Assembly (NCBI RefSeq): GCF_040412425.1
Contig: NC_089753.1
Span: 43,210,913 to 43,274,912 of the forward strand
Direction: 5' to 3'
DNA from: Macrobrachium rosenbergii
Lineage: Eukaryota > Arthropoda > Malacostraca > Decapoda > Palaemonidae
Length of the DNA stretch: 64,000 bases
Shown here: positions 24,620 through 37,575 of the stretch, in pieces
Position numbering within the stretch: position 1 is the first letter of the stretch
Layout: each line of letters begins with the position of its first letter
Position numbers and translations under genes: made by a program
The notes under the pieces: model-generated
Told to the model about the DNA's origin: nothing
Seen by the model: the letters and a program-made list of their open reading frames with translations, nothing else
The model's database searches: none

Positions 24620-27600
24620 AGTATATAGCCTATACACGTGTGTGTGTGATTAGTAACAAACCGTTTCGTCTAATTACGAAATCATAAGCAAGCGGATTAA
24701 ATTCTCCACTATCTCTTTCAGAGGCGACCTTACGCTTCCCACCTCGTGGTAGAAGTGAAAAATTATATACAATGACATCGGAAAGAATCCGGTGGGGTCA
24801 CGGCAATTCCTTAAGACCGCTTAATCATGTGCGCTGGTAGACCGATCACGTTCGTGGATTCTGTTCGGAATTAATGTCTAGTATTTAGATAAAAAAGAAA
24901 AAAATGCCGTAAGTTAGAAACGAGTGAGTATTTCAGCCTAGTATCTTAAAGGTTCAAGAGTCTTAGGCCACAATAGATGCAATTTACGTCAGTTGTGTCC
25001 CCCTCATTCGTAACGGTGCGATCAGGAACGGGTAACTGATGGCGGTTAATCGAGAAGCCTTTTGAAGATAAATGGCGGGAAATGAACGCGTCAGGAAACG
25101 GTTTCCGTTTTGTAAAAAGCAAATAAATAGAGCAAATAAACAAATTAATAAATAATACGGATGATAGTAGAGATTATCTAACATTTTACAGGAAAAAGGA
25201 GTGATTTGGCAAGGGAGTTAGCATTTTATTAGAAAGTGGGCGGGAACTTGACAAAGGTGTGGAATGACGACTTTGTAGAAAACGGGGGGGGAGAAATGTT
25301 TCACGGTCCATAAAGCATTCTATTTAGGATTATTTTTCCAGCAATTACTGAAATTTATAAATATGTGTGTGTGTGTGTAAAACTACTGGAATTATTAAAA
25401 AATAAAGACCAGGTACCAAACGCTTTGTATATTATATACACACCATCGGGGTACAAAGTAAAAAAAAATATATTTTTTACTTTGTATCCTGACGATGTCT
25501 ACGTAAAATTGTTCGGCTCTGTATGTTTATATAAGTTTAAGCATAAAGCCTTAAGAAGGATATTAGAAGTCCGAGGACAGGGTGGAGTGATAAATTCCAT
25601 ATGGGAAACTTATTTGGATGAGAACAGATAAGGGCGGCTGGAAATAACTGGAGGTTTGTGAAAGTCAAAGCACGGGAAAGACACGTGCGGCGGAATTTCA
25701 CAGAGGCCCTTTGTATCACGTGGCTTTGGAGAAAACAGTAATGATGTTGATGTGAACTTTATGCAAATCTAAACATAAATCAAACTCAGGAAAATATCAA
25801 AGCATAACAAATCATCAAGAGAGGTACAGCTGTACTTAATTTTTTACCAAATACAAACTAGACCTATAAAACAGGAACAGCATTTATGATAATTAAAACC
25901 TCTCAAAGTTTGTTAATACTAATATTTCAAGTATCAAACAATATAAACAAAACTTCAAATACATGAGTTAAATACTGGTTACAAACATATATAGCGTGGC
26001 AAAAAGGAAATTCAAACAATAACAGAAAACCGAAACATTTTCACAACAAATAATAACCAAGAGGAAATACGCGAGCGAAATTTGATCGTCGGACGGTTAA
26101 AGAGATTAGGTGGGGGGAGGGGAATTGACGGGGATGGATGGGTGCAAGGAGGGGGAGGAGGAGGAGCATCCCTGAATGGGAAGGGGAAGGTGGTTTGGTG
26201 GTGTCAAGTGAACTAACTATCGAGGGAAGGGGAGGAACACGTGTAACGCCCGGGGGAAATTGAAATAAAAATTGTAAAACGCCTGAGAGAGAGAGAGAGA
26301 GAGAGAGCATTTTCACCAAACATTTAGGTATTTGGAGCTTTGGCGACAGGTTTTTTTTTTTTTAACACATACTTCTTCAAACGCTAACCATATGTACTGT
26401 ACACACCAGACAAAAATACTCTTGGACTTCGCAACTCTAGGTTGTAATCTCTCCGAAAATGGTTTATTCACTTTTTTTGGTAATACACATCTAACAGATG
26501 CTAACCAGTTACTTCTTAAGCATTTAAATGAAATAAACAATAGGCTTCTCGATGACTGTTTTCTGTATAAAAGCTTAAATAAAACAAATATGCCTTCTGA
26601 TGTAGGCAAATGTACAGTAATGTTTCACATGAGCAGCAACAAACATAGCTATGCAAGCTTGTTTACATAAACTAACATGTACAACTAATAGTAGCTTAAT
26701 GGCGTACTGCAGCATGTTCCATCCTGATAAAAATGGCGTATTTTTTTCAACTTAATACTATTTGTCATGCGTTAGCTTATCATAAGTTTACAGATGCATG
26801 CCTAACGATAAACCTATACTGCTCAGTACTAGCTTGACAAAAGCTAAAGTTATTTTTTCCTTTTTATATTACTTTAGTAATCGCATCCAAACCTCATAGT
26901 CCCAACGGTTTGATTTTGGTCCGTGTCTAAAACACTCCATTCACATTTCGATCCCTTAATCCATAGTGGGAAGCGGTTGATTCTTCTGTGATCCCCTATT
27001 GATCAGGATTGAATCTCTACCTGACTGGACTCTTCTGATTCATCAGTAGACCGTTCTTATATTTTAATCATCCTATCTCCAATATTCTGATAATATTCAC
27101 CCATATGTTTAGGACATATCGCTCATATTTCTTAGTCTACCACTATGTCACTGGAGGTCGTTCATTACTTTAAATGTAAGCGTTACGCCTCGGTGTCTGT
27201 CACCTCATATTACTATTCATTCACTTAGGCCTAAACATTTATGTTTACCTTTTTTTTTAGTTTAATCATTTCAATACCAGCAAGCATCCTATAAATAGAA
27301 ACGATATTACAAACTTCCCAACGAGGTTATTGCTGGATAAACATTGCATCAAAATTCGTACAATAATTTAATTTCGGACATTCGTTTCAAAATGAATGCG
27401 TGTGCATGTGAAAGAACCAGAGATAATTCACACGGTCAATTACCACAAATTGATGATACTGCAAGCCCTCAAGAGAGAGAGAGAGAGAGAATTTAAAACC
27501 CGGCATAGACCTTAATCTGGAGGCCTCTCTGGGGTAGCATCTCTTGTAGTAGTTTTCTCTCCCTCTCTCGTGGCACGCTATACACCCCCCTTACCCAGCC

Positions 27601-27917
27601 TCGGGGTGTGTGGGCTGAGGAACGGAGGAGAGGGGAGAGAGAGAGCAACAGGAAGTAGCAGCAGAGAAGGGAAGACGAGTAGCAAACCAAAGAAAGAAAG
27701 GAAGAGGAAAACTGGCCCGGTTGGCGGGCGCGGGAAAAGGGACAGAGTCACAGTGCATACGTACGCACACACGTGACAACTGAACCGCCTTGTTTACGTT
27801 AGAACAGCAGTCAGGTTTTAACGTTTTATTATGTTGCGGTTTAAATAAGGAAGGAGAATGAATTCTCCATTATGCGAGTCATGTGTCGAATTCACATATG
27901 TCACGGGGAGGACGAAG

Positions 27918-27957
<40 letters not shown>

Positions 27958-28420
27958 GAAACGCATCTGGACTAAGAGAAGTTTTATTCTCGGAGCCCGC
28001 TGACGAAATTTAGTAGGGACATTGTTGTGTAATGAATCATTTTACCCTTAAAACACACACGCCACGACGAATTTAGAGCAGTGCAGACGAAAATAGCATA
28101 AGCATCAGGAATTCATTCTCTCTTTCTTTCTTAGTGGACGAAAATAATTTTAAGTTTAGAAGTTTTTTATGTACAGCTATTTTCACTTTGAGGGAAATTT
28201 AAAAATGAAAAAGTGAGACATAGTCTGACGAGAATTACGAAAGGAGCCAATAATACTACATATTTAATTAATAGACGCTGTAATTTTATTTTTAAAAAAA
28301 GTACAGAAACGTATAAAACAAGAACGCTTAAACAAAGCAGTTTTAAATGCCGAGATAACTGGCATTTATTAAACAAGTCTCTGGCATTGAGATAAAGAAT
28401 CCCACGACCTGGTGTAAATA
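24620..28420. other. Intronic sequence, no gene seen
   Basis: Holds only short (GA)n or (CT)n tracts (26284-26307, 27474-27490, 27919-27955), a G-rich tract near 26110-26250 and the palindrome at 25.4 kb. No open frame has family similarity I recognise. Confidence 0.5.
25444..25498. repeat. Near-perfect short palindrome
   Basis: CATCGGGGTACAAAGTAAAA pairs with TTTTACTTTGTATCCTGACG across a short A/T loop. Stem is about 23 bases. Confidence 0.8.
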
Positions 28421-28422
28421 GC

Positions 28423-28744
28423 AGCCAGAAAAGAATAGAATATAGAATTTAGGCCAAATGCCAAGCACTGGGACCTGTGAGGTCATTCAGCCCTGAAAGG
28501 GAAGTTGACGGTAAGGTGGTTTGAAAGGTGTAACAGGAGGAAAACCTCGCAGTTGCACTACGAAACAATTGTTAGAGAAGGTGGAAAGTCAGATGGAAGA
28601 AAGAAAATATGAACGGAGGTACAGTAAAAAGAATGAAAGAAGTTGCAGCTAGGGGCCGAAGGGACACTGCAAAGACCCTTAAGTAATGCCTACAGTGCGC
28701 CACTTAAGGTGCACTGACGGCACTACTTCCTACGGGGAGCCAGA
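28423..28744 (-). mobile_element. SINE-like family A, copy 6, with 7-bp target duplication
   Basis: The body is 28430-28737. It is flanked by AGCCAGA at 28423-28429 and 28738-28744. This is one of the best-preserved copies. Confidence 0.88.
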
Positions 28745-29371
28745 GCAGATCTGATGAACTCGCGTGACTTTTTCATAAACTCGGGTCACTCTCAAGACTC
28801 GAGTAAAATAAATAACTTGCAATTTTTTACCGTCACAAAACTCCCACGTGGGACCGATTCCCTGACAAGATTCTGAAAGTGGTTGATTTGATATGAGAGA
28901 TGGTTGACAGCTATCATGAGGGTTGGTGATACATTCTATGAGATAGCGATGGTCCATATCTTCCCTAGTCCTTTTTTTTTTGTGGGGAGAGGGAGGGTTG
29001 ATTAAAAATACATGACTTTATCAACACTGTACCAGGGTCAAGTAGACACTCACTGCACAGTCACCGTCTGTCTATTACTAAAATCTTCGGTCATATTTCC
29101 CCAAAACGTTTTTATGGGCAAGGTATGGCGCTGAATGGCCTTTTTGAGAGAGAGAGAAGGCGGGGGGGGGGGGGCAAGCATGGCTGCTTAAGCCAGTCTC
29201 GGTCTCTACAAGAGAATGATGTTAATCAACTTCCTTTGAATGAACTGAAGTAGTTAAATGAAGCACTCCACATTCTCTGAATGACCTGAGAGCAAAACAA
29301 AGCAAAAAATCACTGCTTAGTCCACAAGTTGAAAATAAAATGTACATTTTACCCTTCTCAATCATAGCAGC

Positions 29372-29435
29372 GACCTACCACACTTGACTGTCTACCAAGT
29401 ACATAATTCACTGCTTAGGCCAACAGAGGGACTTT
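29372..29435 (-). mobile_element. SINE family C, body fragment
   Basis: Matches the 18.36-18.60 kb element over about 60 bases (CCAAGTACATAATTCA, then GGCCAACAGAGG), without the tRNA-like head. Confidence 0.55.
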
Positions 29436-29748
29436 TTTTTTAACTGGCACAAGTAGCCCCGTCCATCTTGTGGCGACGTGGGTAATGACATTAGATCCAT
29501 CCACATTTCGCCACATTTTGGGTCTTCCTGCCACATCCTCTCACATTACACGTCCCCTCAATCCTCACAGCACATCATTCCTCCTCATCATCCACTTCCA
29601 TCATTCCAAGAGGTTCGGAGTTTCATTAATGAAGGATTACAAAAGATGGGTGGGTACATTCTTCATACAGATTACTTTATCCAGTTTTGGAAAAAAAGTC
29701 AGTCCATTTCTGACGTGGGTTTCATTTTGGCTATATAAATAGTATTTA

Positions 29749-29749
29749 A

Positions 29750-29821
<72 letters not shown>
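29749..29821. repeat. Compound (CT)n-(AT)n microsatellite
   Basis: About 14 CT units joined to about 23 AT units. Confidence 0.94.
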
Positions 29822-29830
<9 letters not shown>

Positions 29831-29983
29831 TTCCGCTTCGAAAATTTTATCAAATATCCATAAAAATCAAAAGCGATCTGAAGAAGCGAAAATGTTGCTA
29901 CGTGCCAGTATATAGGCTATTGCCAGACTTCCCCATGCTCGCGACGAATTCTGAGTACCAGAAATCAACGTATATTTAAAAGA

Positions 29984-29985
<2 letters not shown>

Positions 29986-30036
<51 letters not shown>
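29986..30036. repeat. (GA)n microsatellite
   Basis: About 25 GA units. Confidence 0.94.
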
Positions 30037-30040
<4 letters not shown>

Positions 30041-30196
30041 GTTTAGAACAAGAATCTCGGGAGGTATGCGTTTGTTTGGATGACATCAGCACGAGACCTC
30101 AGCATATGCTTAGCCAGACTCAAGTCGACTCCATCTTCTTCTTCTCAAGTACGAACTTGGGATGAAGAAGTGTACTTGATAGTTAATTATAATAAG

Positions 30197-30375
30197 AAAT
30201 AAAGGGTAAAATATACAAAATACACTTTACTTTGTGACTGTAAATATCCAGATTGAAATATGGGATAAAATATACAAAATACATTTACTTGCCTTGTGAC
30301 TGAAAATATCCAGATTGAAACAAAGGATTAACTATACACAATACTTATGTACTTTGCGTGTGACTGAAGACTCAG
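30197..30375. repeat. Minisatellite, about 62-bp unit, three copies
   Basis: TAAAATATACAAAATACA, then TTTGTGACTG, then AATATCCAGATTGAAA, repeated with small indels. Confidence 0.8.
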
Positions 30376-30529
30376 GTTGACATACATACTGCAAAATACC
30401 TTTTCATGTTTCATGAAACGAGTATTGAAGGGTTTTTTGTTTCGTCAGTAAACGTATTGATCGTTGATTATAAAGTATGCTGAATACTATAATGGATTAG
30501 AGTGCAAATCATTACAAATAAATAAGAAA

Positions 30530-31100
30530 GAAATAAGGTCACATATTGCAAGGAATAGGGAAAACTAGTAAGAATAAAAGGCGAAGGTAAGTCAAATACT
30601 GCACTGAAAAAAGAACTACACATAAGGTCCCAGATTTTAGGGTAGTAATGGAGACATCAGGTCATTTATTGGAAGGGAAAAAAGGGTAACTTTATTTCTA
30701 TGAAATACAAAGTACATCAGGTCATGCATTGCAAGGGGGAAAAAGTTCACTTTATTGCTATAAGTACAGGGGACGTCAGGTCATGTATCGCAAGGGAAAA
30801 AAGGGTAACTTTATTGCTACGAAATACAGAGGACATAAGGTCATGGATTGCAATTAAACATGAAGAACGGAGAGTCACACACTGCAAGGAAATCACATGA
30901 ACATAAGGTCACGTTTTGAATTCAAATGAGGGGAAACAAAGTAGAGTGTTGCAAGGAAAAGGTCACTCATTTCTATAAAACATGGAGCACAAATTCATAT
31001 ATTGCAAGCAGGAATGGGGAAAGTAAGGTCACATGCTGCAATGAAGTAAGGATTTGGAAATATAGGATAAATAATGCCACGTTCTGTAAGGTCACGTGGT
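30530..31100. repeat. Minisatellite, about 59-bp unit (left part)
   Basis: Units begin ACATAAGGTCATGTATTGCA and continue GGGAAAAAAGGGTAACTTTA. The best copies start near 30654, 30714, 30772 and 30832, and the flanking units are degenerate. A family A SINE splits the array at 31100, and it resumes at 31440. Confidence 0.8.
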
Positions 31101-31448
31101 GGAGAATAGAGTATAGAATTTAGGCCAAAGGCCAAGCGCTAGGACTTATGAGGTCATTCAGTGCTGAAAGGGAAATTGCGAGTAGAAAGGTCTGTATGGT
31201 GTAACCAAGGTCTTCAGAGTATATTTAAAGGACCTTGAGTGTAATAGGAGGAAAATCTCGCAGTTGCACTTTGAATCAATCGATGGGAGAGGGTGGAAAG
31301 TAAGATGGAAGAAAGAGAATATGAACGGAGGTACAGTAAAAGGAATGAAAGGGGTTGCAGCTAGGGGCCGAAGGGACGCTGCAAATAACCCTAAGTAATG
31401 CCTACAGTGCACTGACGGCACTGCCCTCCTACGGGGGGGTCACGTGGT
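31090..31448 (-). mobile_element. SINE-like family A, copy 7, inserted in a minisatellite
   Basis: The body is about 31101-31439. It is flanked by TCACGTGGT (31092-31100 and 31440-31448), a word belonging to the surrounding minisatellite. The body carries an extra segment of about 39 bases near 31206-31245, framed by AAGGTC and GACCTT, that other copies lack. Confidence 0.92.
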
Positions 31449-31690
31449 AAAAAGAAACGTGAGGGGCACAAAGTAACATATTTCAACAAAAAAACTGGGA
31501 AACATCAGGTCAAGAGTTGGAAGAAATAAATGGGATACAAGGTCTCTTATAGCTGGGAAGTAGGGTGTACGTAAAGTCATAGATTGGAAGGAAATATGGG
31601 GAATGTAAGATCAATTAGTGCAAGATAATAAAGGAAATATAAGGAAGTATGGGAAACATAAGGTCACGTATTAGAAATAAAAAATTCGGG
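31440..31690. repeat. Minisatellite, about 59-bp unit (right part)
   Basis: Degenerate AACATAAGGTCACGTATT-type units continue the array that starts at 30530. Confidence 0.65.
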
Positions 31691-32037
31691 GGAAAAACAT
31701 GAAACAATTACAAATAAGTCATAAAATTGATATTACAAATTTCTCCTATACTCAATTATTACATGATACTGACATGTGCCTCCAACACAACGAGAAGGAA
31801 TCGTGTCCTCTGGTCCTGTGGGCTACACTTTCACTCGAGAGGATAGTTTATCAGCACCACCATGGATGTTTCCCAGTTCTTTTTGTTTACCTCCATACCT
31901 GGGCTAATATTGGGATTGGGATGCCTTTCCCACTGGGCTTTACGGAAAACAGGCATTGATTGGCGAGTCAAGAATTTTAACGAGACATTTTCTTACCCAT
32001 TTTTTTTATTCAACGTTTAAAAGAGAAACTTTTCATA

Positions 32038-32391
32038 CTTTTAGTTTTCTGTAAAAGAAAACTATTGAGATGGCTATTTATCTGTCCGTCCGCCCTCAGA
32101 TCTTAAAAACCACTGAGGCTAGAGGGCTGCAAATTGGTATATTGATCATCCATCTTCCAATCTTCAAACATAACAAACGGTAGCCCTCTAGCCACAGTAG
32201 TTTTTATTTTATTTAAGGTTAAAGTTATCCATGATCGCGCGTTTGGCACCTCTATAGGTGCCAAAAACACGGGCCACCACCTGGCCGTGACTGAAATTTT
32301 CAGGGGCCGCGGCTGAGAGTGTCATAAAGCATTATACGCTGTACAAAAAACTCGATTGCGCCGAAGAAACTTCGGCGCATTTTTTACTTGT
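32038..32391 (+). mobile_element. Hairpin MITE, family D, copy 3
   Basis: Starts TTTTAGTTTTCTGTAAAAG and ends CTTCGGCGCATTTTTTACTT. The central palindrome arms lie at about 32112-32206. The terminal GCGCCGAAG/CTTCGGCGC hairpin is perfect. Confidence 0.88.
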
Positions 32392-32567
32392 TTAACAGTG
32401 GATTTCACTCCAGGTATTCCAGGTATTCCCTGGACCTTGGACAGTAATATAGGCTAGGTCCCGTCTGTTCCCTCTAGTGTCTTCCCACAAAACTGCCCAA
32501 CTTCCTAATCAAATTGACACTGCTGCAACCCCAACTCCTCATTCAAGAACGAATTCGTCTGACCATC

Positions 32568-32905
32568 CTTATGAGTCGAATTGAAATTGGAATACAGAAT
32601 TTAGACCAAAGGTCAAGCGCTGGGACCTATGAGGTCATTCAGCACAGAAAGGGAGATTGTCAGTAAGAAGGTTTGAAAGGTGTAACAGGAGGAAAACCTC
32701 GCTGGCGCACTATGAAACAATTTTTAGGAAAGGATGGAAAACCATATGAAAGAGAGATTATGAATGGAGGTACAGTAAAAGGAATAAAAGATGTTGCAGC
32801 TAGGGGCCGAAGGGACGCTGCAAAGAACATTTAGTAATGCATACAGTGCACCACGTGAGGTGCACTGACGACACTACCCCTCTACGGGGAGACCTTATGT
32901 GTCGA
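32568..32905 (-). mobile_element. SINE-like family A, copy 8, with 12-bp target duplication
   Basis: The body is 32580-32893. It is flanked by CTTATGAGTCGA and CTTATGTGTCGA (1 mismatch). Confidence 0.88.
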
Positions 32906-33082
32906 GAAACGGGACTGGGCGATCCCGTTATATTACTTTAGAATCAGATAAGATTGTGGCGGCGGGTTCCATAATCGAATTACCGTGTTCTGTCGTGATA
33001 TAGATGACGATAAGAGCGTGGGTGACAACTTGAGTGTCTACGAGCCGTATCAGACGAGGTCTTTCTGTGGTACACTGTCGCC

Positions 33083-33379
33083 AAACCTTGCACCTCCCGT
33101 AGGCGGGGTAGTACCATCAGTGCACCTCATGCGGTGCACTGTATTGAATGGGATATAGAATTTAGGCCGAAGGCCACTGGGACTTGTGAAGTCATTCCTT
33201 GTACTGTACCTCCGTTCACATTCTCTTTATTCCGTCTTACTTTCCACCCTCTCCTTTTAACCCCTTTCAAACCTTTTGCGGTCAATTTCAGTTTCAGCTC
33301 TGAATGACTTCATAGGTTCCAGGGCTTGGCCTTTGGCCTAAATTCTACACTCTGTTCTATTCTGTTCAAACCTTGCACC
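33083..33379 (+). mobile_element. SINE-like family A, copy 9, internally rearranged
   Basis: The body is 33095-33367, between perfect AAACCTTGCACC duplications (33083-33094 and 33368-33379). The head (to about 33143) and tail (from about 33198) are in plus orientation, but 33144-33197 is a piece of the tail region in inverse orientation. It replaces the CTAGGGGCCGAAGGG block. Confidence 0.9.
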
Positions 33380-33894
33380 AAGCTACCAATATCCTTTTTT
33401 TTTCACAATCGTACAAAACTGAAATTATGCATTGTACGTGGCGTATTGTTGACACAAGACGTCAGTGCTGCACCAATACAAGAGAATTATTGCAATTCGA
33501 GTGAAAACGTCTTTGGGCATCAGAGCTATGTAATAAAAGGTTTAGATTTATTCTTCCAGCACAAATAAATGCACAGTTATGTCTAATTTCATATCCTACT
33601 TTACGTGATCAGTTCATAATACCAAGAAAATATCCTTTGAGTGGTTTCACGGAACCAGTGAATCACTTTTGTAGGCTTTTCTCCGAAGATTCTGCCCTCG
33701 AACGAAAGGTGGACATTGGAGGGAGACAGAGATAAAGAATTTGGACGCGTAGGCAGATAAAAATTAAGAAGCAAGAAGCTAATGACTTCAGGTGCCAGGC
33801 CAATCACTGAAACAGCACATTGCTTTAACAATATGGTACGTTTCCAGCCTATCGAGTTAATATACGATCTCCTAGCTATTATATCACCACTCAA

Positions 33895-34223
33895 ACCAGT
33901 GCCCTCAGTGGAATGGAAAACAAAATTTAGGCCAAAGGCTAACCGCTGGGACTTATGAGGTCATTCAACACTGAAAGGGAAATAGAGGGTAGAATGGTTT
34001 TAAAGGTGTAACAGGAGGAATATTCGCGGTTGCACAATGAAACAATTGTTAAGGTGGAAAGTATGAATGGGAGAGAGAGTCTATGAACGGAGTTACGGTA
34101 AAAGGAATGGAAGTGGTTACAGCTAGGGGCCGGAGAACGCTGAAAAGAACCTTAAGGAATGCCTACAGTGCTCGGCGTGAGGTGCACTGACGGCACTACA
34201 CCCTCTACAGGGACCAACGCCCT
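33895..34223 (-). mobile_element. SINE-like family A, copy 10, with 11-bp target duplication
   Basis: The body is 33906-34212. It is flanked by ACCAGTGCCCT and ACCAACGCCCT (2 mismatches). Confidence 0.83.
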
Positions 34224-34590
34224 TAACAGCTGGGGGCGGGGAGGGGGCGGGTTCTCGCTCACCATCCTCTTCAGTCTGCGTCCGTCATCACTATTTACCT
34301 CCCATCACTGCCAGCGTAAACATTAATCGCGCCGTAGGTACCAGACGCCATAGCCACATCGTAATTTTTTTTTTCTTGTCTATCAATATCCGCGCCCCAC
34401 CGTCCAATAACTAGGCTATCGGGTTTATCGCCCAAATTGCTCAGGCGTCTGTCCGAGAAGTGGTTTATTTTATGTTTATCATTAGGGCGGAAGATGTTGT
34501 CGCGTTTATTATTCAGATAGGACGTGTCTCCCCTAAGAGGAAAAAAGCATCCTTTTTGCTGGTTCTCACCAGCATAAACGCATAAACACG

Positions 34591-34649
<59 letters not shown>

Positions 34650-35087
34650 ATAAAATATTCTACTACGATCTATCATTTGTTGGCCAAAAAAAAGTGTACT
34701 GAAATCTACTCATGAAAGGAATTAGACATTCCTGTACTTGACAGAGGTCACGTGACGACCAACTAGCTTCGTTAACAGACTCAGATCACAGTTTCAAGGA
34801 ACACAGGAAAAAATTATCGTACCTCTCCAATGAATGGGCTTGGAGAGGTGACCACTATGACGGTATAACACTTTAAAAAAAGAATATGGCTGAAGTAGAA
34901 TGCAAGGTAGGGGGTCATCAATTACTTGGGGGGGTGGGGGTCCAGGGGGTGGGGAGCGAAACGCCCAGAACTGGTTAGGACACGGCGTCAAGGTTAGGTT
35001 AAGTAAAGTTAAGTCTAGTTAGGTTAAATTCCCTCTGAAATTGCCGGATGACGAACAAGCAGGTCACTCGTAAAACCACTATTTAAA
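34224..35087. other. Intronic sequence with one (AT)n tract
   Basis: (AT)n at 34593-34645 and G-rich DNA near 34928-34960. No gene seen. Confidence 0.55.
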
Positions 35088-35449
35088 ACAAGTATAAAAT
35101 GCGGCCGAGGTTTCTTCGGCGCAATCGAGTTTTCTGTACAACCGCTACAGCGTATAATCAAGGCTACCGAAAATAGGGTGGTCTCAGTACAATGATGTAT
35201 GAGCCGCGGCCCATGAAACTTTAACCAAGGCCCGGTGGTGGCCTGTCCTGTATCGTTGCCAGAGGCACGATTATGGCTAACTTTAACGTTATATTATATA
35301 AAAAGTACTGAGGCTAGAGGGTTGCAATTTGGTATGTTTGATGATTGGAGGGTGGATGATCAGCACACCAATTTGCAGCCCTCTAGCCTCAGTAGTTTTT
35401 AAGATCTGAGGGCGGACAGAATAAAGTGAGGGCGGACAGAAAACTAAAA
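35088..35449 (-). mobile_element. Hairpin MITE, family D, copy 4
   Basis: Runs from ACAAGTATAAAATGCGGCC to GACAGAAAACTAAAA. The central palindrome is well preserved (CTGAGGCTAGAGGGTTGCAA with its inverse at about 35378-35397). Confidence 0.87.
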
Positions 35450-35775
35450 CCAACAAGTACTGGCACAGACGCCAAAGTCAATGAAAAACACTTTTTAAGA
35501 TCGTGGGCGGCATGACAGCAGCGAAGAAGCACCAGGAAGACGAATAAAGTATTATCGAAATATTACTCAAGTATTACAGAAAGAAATCGCACTATGCAAG
35601 AAAGGCGAATGGCGTTGCGTAATAGGGACCAACTTCTTGTTAATGATGTGTATTGAGAGCTGTGAATAAGCACTTGAGCGCTAATCTCTTGAGTTGTGAA
35701 GGTTATAAAACGCATTCTGTAAGATTTGTTTATCACTTCGTCACTCTCACGGCTCGAACTATGTTCAGTTTCTAA

Positions 35776-35911
<136 letters not shown>

Positions 35912-36182
35912 GTCAAACTATACGAATGCCCTTTTTCTTAAGCGGATTCCTGAAATGTTGCTAATACATTTTCAGAAACTATAGCAATATAAAGTTCCTT
36001 TGCTTCCTAGAATAACCAATAATCAGCCCGTCATTTCACTGCTAATATGAAAACAGATCACTTTGCAAAACCGGGTAAGCTATCTTTCGCCTAGAGATAC
36101 TGTAAGCAAAGAAAATGGTTGTGTAAAATATCACTGTGTAAACCAATGGACTTCAGGCAGTTTGACCTACCTAACACACACA

Positions 36183-36184
<2 letters not shown>

Positions 36185-36262
<78 letters not shown>
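36185..36262. repeat. (AT)n microsatellite close to the exon 1 donor
   Basis: About 38 AT units, 125 bases inside the giant intron from the donor at 36386. Confidence 0.95.
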
Positions 36263-36264
<2 letters not shown>

Positions 36265-36386
36265 CAAACCCTCACAAATAACTAAACTTCAATCTTTCAT
36301 TGCCCTGAAGCAATCTACAAATTTCTCAGTTATGCTACTCCTCTCACCTTTAATTATTATGGCAACGCAGGGTATGTCCTACTTAC

Positions 36387-37575
36387 CCGACTGTCTCAGA
36401 TTCCGGGAACTCCTTTTCTTCTCCAGCCACCTCTCCTTCCGCCTCCACTCGTCCAAGCTAGCGGCCACATCAAAATTCTGACAGACCTGGCTGATGATGG
36501 CGTTAGAGGTGGAATTGCTGCTCTTGTTTTCGTGCTGGTTGACGCCGCCCTTGGAGTTCCGCAAGGGTAGCGTGGCCGTCGAGTGGTAGCAAGCATTCAG
36601 GACCTCGTGCGTATAGCTCTTGGAATGCCTCGGGGTAGTTCCGTCTCTCAGGTAAGTAATGCCGGGGCAAATTAGGGCAGGGTCGTCAACTGCGCTCTCG
36701 CTACCTGTGTCACTCTCGCTCCCGCTGCTGCTGCTACTGCTACTGCTACTGCTGGAGGATGGGGAGGTCGTCTTCGAGCTCCTGGACCCCGGTATAGAGT
36801 GAGGGCTTCCCTCTCCTTGACTTCCCGCAGCAAGCCCCACAGCTCCTTCGACCCTACTCAAATCTGGCGGGGCCACTTCTGACGATGAGTAAGTTTGGCA
36901 CAGCGTGTCTGTGGTTTCCTCGACTATTTCGGCAGCAGTAGCTGGAGAAGAATCTGCTTTCTTTTTCCTCCTCCAGGGTACGCTGAAGGAATTACTCCTT
37001 GGTTTCGAAGCCACGCGCACAAGGTTCTGGTAGATGTGGTCGAGGTCGAAGGATCTCGTGTGAGACAACTTCTTGCTTTTAATCGCAGGATGGCGGTCTT
37101 TGACGGGTGGAGGCGGCAGGACGGTGGCAGGCAACAGCGTTGCACCAACAGGTATCGCTGACGTCGCAGTCGCGGGGGGCGATGGCCCTCTGTCGGTTGC
37201 GGTCGATGAATTCGAGTCTTTACTCGACCCTTTAGGTCTAGGAGGAGACGATAGGTGACCCTTGCTTGCTGCTGCTCTCTCGCCCGCTTGATAACGATGG
37301 TTGCGCGTCGCGAGGGCGTTCCCTTTGCGATTGCCGCCAGGAGGGGGCAGTTTGGGCGACGATGGACATGACGAAGAGAGGCACGAGTTGTGCTGATGGG
37401 AGGCCAAATGCCCACGGGGCAGCGATAAGGCACTGCGAGAATACGACGATGGGGGTGGGGGCGGAGGGGGGAGATTGTAGTAAACATTTGCATCGGTCAC
37501 AAAATCCATGTCAAGGACGTCTGCAGATAGGTCTGCCCCGGCACAACCGGGAGAATTCAGGTAGGTGTGGTGCAT
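36387..37575 (-). CDS. Proline/serine-rich scaffold protein, first coding exon
   Basis: This exon encodes residues 1-396. The ATG at 37575-37573 is the first after an in-frame TAA upstream, so the start is well supported. The exon ends in the donor GTCGG|GTAAGT at 36387|36386, phase 1. Features in order: a poly-proline run (PPPPPPPP, residues about 35-42) after an acidic N-terminus; a proline/serine/alanine-rich middle; a basic segment with RSFDLDHIYQNLV, where YQN fits a GRB2-type SH2 ligand, followed by SKPRSNSFSVPWRRKKK; a long serine run with acidic residues (SSSSGSESDTGSESAVDD); and a C-terminal basic helix (DEWRRKERWLEKKR). Most of the exon looks intrinsically disordered. It pairs in phase with the exon at 260-937. 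I do not recognise the family. A membrane-proximal or cytoskeletal signalling adaptor would fit the SH2/SH3-ligand motifs, but that is inference only. Confidence 0.85.

Noticed and set aside
36924..37493. 189-residue minus-strand frame and several plus-strand frames over exon 1
   Set aside because: Shadow frames of the real coding exon 36387-37575. The GC-rich coding sequence keeps other frames open.
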